IMG/VR virus record: IMGVR_UViG_3300035698_013060
Location: 1 to 64,000 of that record
Reading direction: 5' to 3' (one strand)
DNA from: a virus
DNA length: 64,000 nt
This document shows, piece after piece, positions 58,786 through 64,000 of this stretch; the stretch's first letter is position 1, and every line of letters begins with the position of its first letter. Under the pieces are notes generated by a model. That model was not told where the DNA came from. It worked only from the letters and a program-made list of their open reading frames with translations, and did not search any database. A program made the position numbers and the translations under genes.

Positions 58786-58962
58786 ACCCGGGTGTTGGGG
58801 GGTCAGGTCCGATTCCTTAGTATAATCCGCGAGCATCCCGGGTCCAAGGTCTAACAATCCTTGTCTCCTTATGTAAACGGCACCCCTTGCACTGGCGTGG
58901 AGCCATGTAATGGGAGGGCGACCGGAGCCCTTGCAGGACCACCGGTAAATTTTCAGGAGAGA
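58785..58962 (+). other. Structured leader or small RNA
   Basis: About 180 bases without a gene. A stem (GACCCGGGTG with CATCCCGGGTC) spans 58785-58842 and contains a TATAAT-like box in its loop. A second stem (ACCGG/CCGGT) lies near 58921-58945, just before the ribosome site of the next gene. It may be a regulated leader or attenuator. The cause of the structure is unknown. Confidence 0.4.
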
Positions 58963-59271
58963 ATGATGACAATCACAGACCATTTAAAGGCATACGTCGA
59001 GCAGGCCGGTTTAGTTCCTGGAACTATGGACTATTACCTGGCAGAAAATGCCTTTTGGTTTGCAGCAGCTAGTGTCTTTAATGAAATCCTTAGCGTAACC
59101 AATAAGCCAAAGCTCATCAGCAGTTACGTGCTCAGGGAGCAGCTAGAGGCAATGAGGGGAGAAATTGAGGGAGGAGCTAAGAAAGCTGTCATTGATGCCT
59201 TTCTATCTAGATTCAAAACTCAAGGAGAGGAAAACGATGAAATTGAACAACGACCAGATGGCAACCCTTAG
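58963..59271 (+). CDS. Hypothetical protein
   Basis: A 102-residue helical protein with a hydrophobic middle (NAFWFAAASVFNEIL). The two ATGs at 58963 and 58966 follow AGGAGA; the second has better spacing. It overlaps the next gene. Not recognised. Confidence 0.65.
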   Translation: MMTITDHLKAYVEQAGLVPGTMDYYLAENAFWFAAASVFNEILSVTNKPKLISSYVLREQLEAMRGEIEGGAKKAVIDAFLSRFKTQGEENDEIEQRPDGNP

Positions 59272-59605
59272 AGTAGCCTTTCAACACGGTCCTGAGAGAT
59301 GCATGGTACGCTTGAGAGCTTCTGACAAGAAGTGTACTCTCATGGTCCGCAAAGGACAAGCAAAGGCCGTCCCACTGAGAGAGCTTGGAGGCATGGCAGC
59401 TAGGGCTGTTCTCAACATGTGCACCGAGATTCGGAAAGACCGGATGGCTGTGTACTACAAGTTCAAGCAAGAGGCTCTCAACGCCTACCAGGAGGAAATG
59501 GATCGTGTGCGAAAAACCAAACAAGGTGAAGGTGGGAGTACTGGGACCGGGACACAACCAGGACAGACAAGCTCAGATGATGATAGAGGGGCTGAAACAA
59601 AGTAG
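59237..59605 (+). CDS. Hypothetical protein
   Basis: A 122-residue protein with a basic helical middle and a Gly/Thr/Ser-rich, disordered C-terminal tail (GGSTGTGTQPGQTSSDDD). The ATG at 59237 has AAGGAGAGG upstream. It overlaps both neighbours. Not recognised. Confidence 0.65.
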   Translation: MKLNNDQMATLRVAFQHGPERCMVRLRASDKKCTLMVRKGQAKAVPLRELGGMAARAVLNMCTEIRKDRMAVYYKFKQEALNAYQEEMDRVRKTKQGEGGSTGTGTQPGQTSSDDDRGAETK

Positions 59606-59918
59606 TTTGAATGAGATAATTCCGGTGAAGACAGAGATGGAGCTGGAACAAGAGGAAGCGAAGAAAAACTGGCCTGGTCCTGAGGAAGAGAAACCTCAAG
59701 TAGTCTTCCCTTTCAAAAAGACCCCAGACGCGTCAGCGGCTATGCTATTGGCAATGGCCTCCTCAATGGGCGGAGCTATGTATGGAGGATCAGGGAGAGG
59801 AGCCAAAGGAGTCGGCTTTGGATCCAAGCAAACGAAGAGTCGTTCCAAGAGCCAAAAGACCAAGCGCAACACGGCTAAGGCTAGTAAGCGAAGTAACAGG
59901 AGAAAGAAGAAGAAATGA
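59577..59918 (+). CDS. Hypothetical very basic protein
   Basis: A 113-residue protein. QSSLNEII near residue 9-16 resembles the L-N-E site found in other proteins here. The rest turns from acidic helix to a very basic Lys/Arg/Ser C-terminus (KQTKSRSKSQKTKRN...), which suggests DNA binding. The ribosome site is weak, so the start is uncertain. It overlaps the next gene by four bases (ATGA). Confidence 0.58.
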   Translation: MMIEGLKQSSLNEIIPVKTEMELEQEEAKKNWPGPEEEKPQVVFPFKKTPDASAAMLLAMASSMGGAMYGGSGRGAKGVGFGSKQTKSRSKSQKTKRNTAKASKRSNRRKKKK

Positions 59919-60919
59919 TTAATTTCATCCAGAAGGCATCTTATGACAGAGCTCTGAAACTGGCTTCAGCCAATTTCACCTCCGATACGAAGATTCCTGA
60001 CTGGACAACGGAGAAGGGCTGGGAGGCTGAGATCGGAATGGATTTAGCCTCCCTAGCTCTGCATCCTGGTCTGGTTTGGGACCATAATAGAGAGAAGGCT
60101 ATTCATTTTTCCAAGAGGGTGGTGTTTGCTACGAACATCAACAAGACCAATGGAGTGGCTCATATCATTCTTCCGGCGTTCGTCAGCGATCCTTTCACAG
60201 ATGATCGTCGAATTGACTACGATGAAATCGAGAACGCAGTGTGGTATGCCCACAGGGCCATGGAAAGAATCTATACCACCAAAAAAGATGATTCCTGGGT
60301 TAGACGGAAAGTCGGTATCACCGGTCTGGCTGATATGCTTCTCATGCTGAACATCAGGTATGATAGCATGGAGGGACTGGAAGTCTGCCGAGAAGTCTGT
60401 TACCATGTGGCAAGAGCTTCATGGATGGCGTCTATCGTTCATCATGGAGAGAATCTTTCATTCGATACGCATAGCTACATAAGGTCAGATAAGCTCGATA
60501 GGTTCTTGAACCAAGCCGGTCGTAGACTCGACAACGTTATCATGAAGCAGATGAGAACGTCATCCAAATTCAGATATTTTGACGGAACAACGGCTGACAG
60601 TCCTCCTGCTAACGCATGCGAGATTGCCAATTTTGTATCTTCCGGAGTGGGAGTTCTACAACCGACGAGGGCATGGTGGAAAGATAGTAACGACAGATCT
60701 GACACCGAGTTCGGTTACTCCTTTATGGAGTTCGTCAGATGGTTCTATGAGATCGAGTCAGGTGTTAGCATCTCTCGTGACAATCCTCCGGAATTCCTTG
60801 ATAGATGTTGGGCTATCGATCACAACGTCTACAATACTTGTTGTAAAGGGATCTCTGAACCGAATGTATGCATGAAGTATACATGGGTCTATGAGATCAT
60901 TGCCCTGGACCTGCTCTGA
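59915..60919 (+). CDS. Ribonucleotide reductase large-subunit C-terminal part
   Basis: A 334-residue protein that matches the C-terminal part of a ribonucleotide reductase catalytic subunit. RRKVGITGLADMLLMLNIRYDS (split here by position, about residues 130-151) matches the class I/II stretch RRIG.GVMGLADLL..LGI.YDS. ATNINKTNGVAHIILPAFV matches the preceding SNLCSINL-type stretch, and FVSSGVGVLQPT matches S.GIEP. The radical-site and substrate-binding residues of the N-terminal part are absent, so a partner gene must exist elsewhere. It makes deoxynucleotides if complete. Whether class I or II cannot be told. Confidence 0.68.
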   Translation: MINFIQKASYDRALKLASANFTSDTKIPDWTTEKGWEAEIGMDLASLALHPGLVWDHNREKAIHFSKRVVFATNINKTNGVAHIILPAFVSDPFTDDRRIDYDEIENAVWYAHRAMERIYTTKKDDSWVRRKVGITGLADMLLMLNIRYDSMEGLEVCREVCYHVARASWMASIVHHGENLSFDTHSYIRSDKLDRFLNQAGRRLDNVIMKQMRTSSKFRYFDGTTADSPPANACEIANFVSSGVGVLQPTRAWWKDSNDRSDTEFGYSFMEFVRWFYEIESGVSISRDNPPEFLDRCWAIDHNVYNTCCKGISEPNVCMKYTWVYEIIALDLL

Positions 60920-60923
60920 AACT

Positions 60924-60931
60924 CATATTAG
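60924..60931 (+). promoter_or_regulatory. Candidate phage promoter, CATATTAG
   Basis: An exact copy just after the preceding stop, 46 bases before the RNA polymerase beta-prime C-terminal gene. Confidence 0.6.
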
Positions 60932-60976
60932 GTCCAGGACGCTGGAACAACAAACCCTGAAATAGGAGATAGGTGC

Positions 60977-62821
60977 ATGGATATAACGCGCATGGAGATA
61001 GAACAGCTGCTGGAAGGCGGCAGAGACTTCCGTGATAGCACTAAGTGGATGGTCATGGGATCTCACTTCGATGACTATAGAAATGAGTCCCTTAGGATCG
61101 GCTTCCCGAATGGGGACGAGATTGAGACCACTCGCAAAGAGTTGATGGTCAACCTCATCGTACTTCCTATCTTCCCGAAGTTCGGAGTGGAGTTGGAGCC
61201 AGAGCTCTGGTTCGACTCGGAGGTCTATGGGTCCGACATGGCTGAGTACTTCGATATGGCCATCACAGCCCTTGGAGAGGTCGAGGACGTCGGGGCAGTC
61301 AACAGAGCGGTAGCTGAAGCCATCGCTGAGCTCTCATCGTTAGCGGTGGACGCTAACGTGAGAATAGGAAGCACCGTAAACCTCTGGGAGCTCGGACGTG
61401 TCTGTGACGAGGTTCCTAGGCTTGATGAGATTCTACACACGGACATGAGTGCTGTTGGGGATTTCCGTAAGGTTGAACTCCGCATCAACGAGCTCATGAG
61501 AGAAGCAGAAGATCTCCTCTCGGAGCACTCTCAGATCTATAAGGCGCTTCTACGGAATACCAATTCGGATCAGTTCAAACAGATTCTTGTCAGCATCGGT
61601 CCCAAGCCGAACTTGTTTGGAGAGGTCATTCCGGAGCTTCCGGACACCAACTTCATGCGAGGTCTGAGGAACGTTCAAGACTTCTTTCTGATGTCAGAGA
61701 CGGCCAGGAAGGTCCTGATCACGACTCACAGATCGGTCAGACAATCGGGCTATCTCACCAGGAAGCTCTCGTTACTAACCATCGACACACTACTCAGTGA
61801 AGAAGATGACTGTGGCACTCAGCACTGCGTGAAATTTGAGATCACTGACGAAGATGCTCTTTCTCGTATCAAGGGAAGATGGTATAAGGAGACCACCACA
61901 TCAGATGAGCTGGTTATGGTGGATCCTGACAACGAGTCGTTGATCGGAAAGACCATATTTCTGCGATCCCCGATGACGTGTGCAGGGACAGATGTCTGTC
62001 GGACTTGCTATGGTGATCTTTGGAGAGTTAACAAGGACATGCATGTCGGCATCGTTGCCGTACTGTTCTTGACCAGTCAGTTCACCCAGAGGCTTCTATC
62101 GGCAAAGCATCTACTTCAGACCCGTTCTCCTGACTTGGATTGGGGTGAGAAGTTCTTGATGGCATTTTCTGTTGATAGATCCATCGTCACAGTCCTCCCG
62201 GACTTCAATGCCACGTTGGTTTTAGATGACGATGACGTCGAAGACGACGAGAGTACTGGAGAGAAGTACATCACCGGCATGACCTTGACTACCTCGTCGA
62301 GGGAACTCAGGATTCCACTCCCAGCCCAACTGTATTTCACTGATGACTTTCAGAAAGCCCTACCAGGTTTCAGGACATCAGAGGGAAAGTTCGAAATCAA
62401 ACTCAAGGACTTCGTTGATGAGGTCATCTTCTCAGTGTTCATCCAGAACGAGGAGATCACTCAGTCTCTCAATCAGATCAAGGCGTTGATCGAAAACAAG
62501 GATCATCTTGGGGCCGAAACGATTGATGAGATGGTAAGCATGATGTTCGGTCTGCTCAGTGGCAACGGTATCTTGTTGGACATGATTCACATCGAGTGCA
62601 TCATGCGGAACTTGATACGGGATCCGGAAGACATCTCCGAAAGGCCGGACTTCCATACGGAATCACCGGACTACGTCATCTTAAGGCTGGCTGACTCCAT
62701 CCTTCACGGGAAGAGTGTCACCGTCGGTCTTTCGTTCGAAAATCTCAAACAGCAGCTTAACTCAGCCAGGACGTTCCGTAAGGAAGGTTCCTCATTGATA
62801 GACTGCTTCTTCGAAAGGTAG
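60977..62821 (+). CDS. RNA polymerase beta-prime subunit, C-terminal part
   Basis: The C-terminal part of the split beta-prime subunit, 614 residues. The stretch LRSPMTCAGTDVCRTCYGD near residues 330-350 matches the cellular zinc-site pattern RSP.TC....GVC..CYG, and VGIVAVLFLTSQFTQRLLSAKH matches VG..AAQSIGEPGTQLTMRTFH. The bridge helix and trigger loop region should lie around these blocks. The ATG has AGGAGATAGGTGC upstream. Its N-terminal partner is at 47013-48563. The beta C-terminal half is not in this window. Confidence 0.88.
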   Translation: MDITRMEIEQLLEGGRDFRDSTKWMVMGSHFDDYRNESLRIGFPNGDEIETTRKELMVNLIVLPIFPKFGVELEPELWFDSEVYGSDMAEYFDMAITALGEVEDVGAVNRAVAEAIAELSSLAVDANVRIGSTVNLWELGRVCDEVPRLDEILHTDMSAVGDFRKVELRINELMREAEDLLSEHSQIYKALLRNTNSDQFKQILVSIGPKPNLFGEVIPELPDTNFMRGLRNVQDFFLMSETARKVLITTHRSVRQSGYLTRKLSLLTIDTLLSEEDDCGTQHCVKFEITDEDALSRIKGRWYKETTTSDELVMVDPDNESLIGKTIFLRSPMTCAGTDVCRTCYGDLWRVNKDMHVGIVAVLFLTSQFTQRLLSAKHLLQTRSPDLDWGEKFLMAFSVDRSIVTVLPDFNATLVLDDDDVEDDESTGEKYITGMTLTTSSRELRIPLPAQLYFTDDFQKALPGFRTSEGKFEIKLKDFVDEVIFSVFIQNEEITQSLNQIKALIENKDHLGAETIDEMVSMMFGLLSGNGILLDMIHIECIMRNLIRDPEDISERPDFHTESPDYVILRLADSILHGKSVTVGLSFENLKQQLNSARTFRKEGSSLIDCFFER

Positions 62822-62827
62822 GGAAAC

Positions 62828-63256
62828 ATGGCGACGGAAGCGAAAAGAGAGTGGATGTCCGAAGCTCTGAAATACATGTGGGACAAACTGCTGGGAGTCG
62901 TCAGCGGGAATCTTCTCGAAGATGACGTTCTTGCCGTTATGCTTAAGATAGAGGAAACGATCCTCTATAACGGGTACTCTGTTAAGTACGGAAGGGCTAG
63001 AGACAAGGCTCCACACCAGATCATCAAGATCTATGAGACCCCAAAGGGATCCAAACAGTTTGCAGTGTTTACGATGCTGTTGGGTGGCGAATCCTCCAAA
63101 AAGATCATCGACGACAACAACCAGGAACGCCTTATGCTAGGTGAGATCTGGGATGATAGTCGAGGTAAGAAACGGAAGATTGGTCCTGGTAAAAAGGGTC
63201 ATCGGAGAGAGGAGAATGATAAGAATGCAAGTAATGATAAACCTCCTTCAGTCTGA
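62828..63256 (+). CDS. Hypothetical protein
   Basis: A 142-residue protein with a helical N-terminal half and a Lys/Gly/Asp-rich, disordered C-terminus. The ATG lies six bases after the RNA polymerase gene stop, with GTAGGGAAAC as a weak site. It overlaps the start of the next gene. Not recognised. Confidence 0.65.
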   Translation: MATEAKREWMSEALKYMWDKLLGVVSGNLLEDDVLAVMLKIEETILYNGYSVKYGRARDKAPHQIIKIYETPKGSKQFAVFTMLLGGESSKKIIDDNNQERLMLGEIWDDSRGKKRKIGPGKKGHRREENDKNASNDKPPSV

Positions 63257-64000
63257 AGAGACAGTGCTTAAAGAGACCTGGAATTCAATTCTGGATCTAT
63301 GTTATCATTGTGTGGCTGGAGATGTTAAAAGGGCTCGTGAAAGAACCCTTGAGGGTTTGGAACTCTATATCGCATCTCTAGGCTACTCCGTTGACTTCGT
63401 CTCTGCGGCAAAGGAACAAGGTCCTAACTACCTTGAGTTAGTACACTGGCCTCTAAAAGGGGAATGTCAGTTCATCAACTATAAGTTCTCAATTTGTAGG
63501 GGTCATCCCAACGACCCTCTCAAACTTATCATCGATGCCAACAACAACGCCAGAAAAGATTTGGTGGAACCTCTGAGAAGCGGAGCCAATAATCACCGCA
63601 AGGTGATTAGAGACAAGGCTGGAAGGCCCTTCAAGCCTCATCTCCCAGACCCGAAGCTGGATACTACATCCAAGGTTGAGGCTGATAGAGTCATAGCCAT
63701 GGAGATGTCTGAGGGAGACCCGATCGAATTCTGTGAGATCTGTCCTTCATTGGAAGGGTGTATCGTCAGAGTTGAGAAGTGCGACTTGAAACCTGAGAAA
63801 GTTGGAGTCGTGTATTGGGTGCAAGGTCAGAATGTCCATACCAAGAACAAGGGGACAACCATCGAGTTCAGGGTATGGGGAAAGACTCTCGACAAATCTG
63901 GGACCATCATTCGTATTCCAGACAAGAGCCAAAGTACAAGGAAAGAGAAAGATAAAGTCTCTACCTTTCCGTGCACCAACATCAAAGTGATCGCTGACAG
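63225..64000 (+). CDS. Hypothetical protein, cut by the window end
   Basis: An open frame of at least 258 residues that runs off the right edge. GAGAGAGGAG lies upstream; ATG codons at 63216 and 63225 are both possible. The product has a cysteine-containing region (FCEICPSLEGC) that could bind a metal and basic, Lys-rich stretches further on. It overlaps the preceding gene by about 30 bases. Not recognised. Confidence 0.6.
   Translation, partial: MQVMINLLQSEETVLKETWNSILDLCYHCVAGDVKRARERTLEGLELYIASLGYSVDFVSAAKEQGPNYLELVHWPLKGECQFINYKFSICRGHPNDPLKLIIDANNNARKDLVEPLRSGANNHRKVIRDKAGRPFKPHLPDPKLDTTSKVEADRVIAMEMSEGDPIEFCEICPSLEGCIVRVEKCDLKPEKVGVVYWVQGQNVHTKNKGTTIEFRVWGKTLDKSGTIIRIPDKSQSTRKEKDKVSTFPCTNIKVIAD

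Noticed and set aside
59915-60919. The MINFIQK start as a member of the MLFY group
   Set aside because: The rest of the protein is a ribonucleotide reductase part and no L-L-N/D-E site follows, so the similarity is probably chance.

Overview
The window is a tightly packed stretch of a large tailed (myovirus-type) phage genome. It carries a contractile tail sheath, tail tube, portal, gp23-type major capsid protein, gp21-type prohead protease and large terminase. Around these are replication and nucleotide genes (NAD-dependent DNA ligase, split family-B DNA polymerase, SbcC/Rad50-like ATPase, SSB-like protein, dCMP deaminase, ribonucleotide reductase fragment) and three fragments of a multisubunit RNA polymerase. 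Genes often overlap by a few bases, most have clear GGAG-type ribosome binding sites, and hairpin terminators sit at the ends of blocks. Split RNA polymerase subunits, an (A)CATATTAG-type promoter motif and a terminase / three genes / sheath / tube order all recall phiKZ-like jumbo phages. That affiliation is inference. The host is not identified. The one-piece tmRNA whose tag ends in LALAA says only that it works in a bacterium.

Layout. 1-5.6 kb (mostly +): DNA ligase, an HU-like protein on the minus strand, the RNA polymerase beta N-terminal part and an unknown gene. 5.6-6.0 kb: a strongly folded non-coding stretch between a promoter-like motif and a terminator. 6-10.2 kb (-): major capsid protein, an acidic head-type protein, and two small membrane-protein genes that could serve lysis or membrane functions. 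10.4-12.1 kb (+): prohead protease and a probable virion protein. 12.1-16.9 kb (-): small genes, a TylF-like methyltransferase, a staphylococcal-type nuclease and an alpha/beta hydrolase. 17-25.6 kb (+): terminase, three unknown genes, sheath, tube. 25.7-36 kb (-): portal with three related upstream genes, several unknowns, dCMP deaminase, and the exonuclease half of DNA polymerase. 36-42 kb (+): small genes, tRNA-Arg, a membrane PAS protein, a tmRNA, tRNA-Lys and broken genes. 42-43 kb (-): two paralogous basic proteins. 43.3-52.7 kb (+): the polymerase half of DNA polymerase, SSB-like protein, HAD phosphatase, RNA polymerase beta-prime N-terminal part, then a cluster of proteins starting MLFY or MIFY. 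52.9-64 kb (+): membrane protein, a second folded non-coding stretch, cell wall hydrolase, SbcC-like ATPase, small genes, ribonucleotide reductase C-terminal part, beta-prime C-terminal part, and a gene running off the end.

The most interesting pattern is a set of otherwise unrelated proteins that share a short N-terminus (M-L/I-F-Y or a close variant), often followed by an L/V/I-L/I/V-N/D-E tetrapeptide. The major capsid protein has a variant of both. By analogy with the capsid targeting sequences of T4 internal proteins, which are cut by the gp21 protease, these may be cargo proteins packed in the head and delivered with the DNA. Candidates include an ADP-ribosyltransferase-like protein (interrupted by an amber codon here), a transglutaminase-like protein, a lipase-like hydrolase and membrane-active proteins. 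This is a hypothesis from sequence alone.
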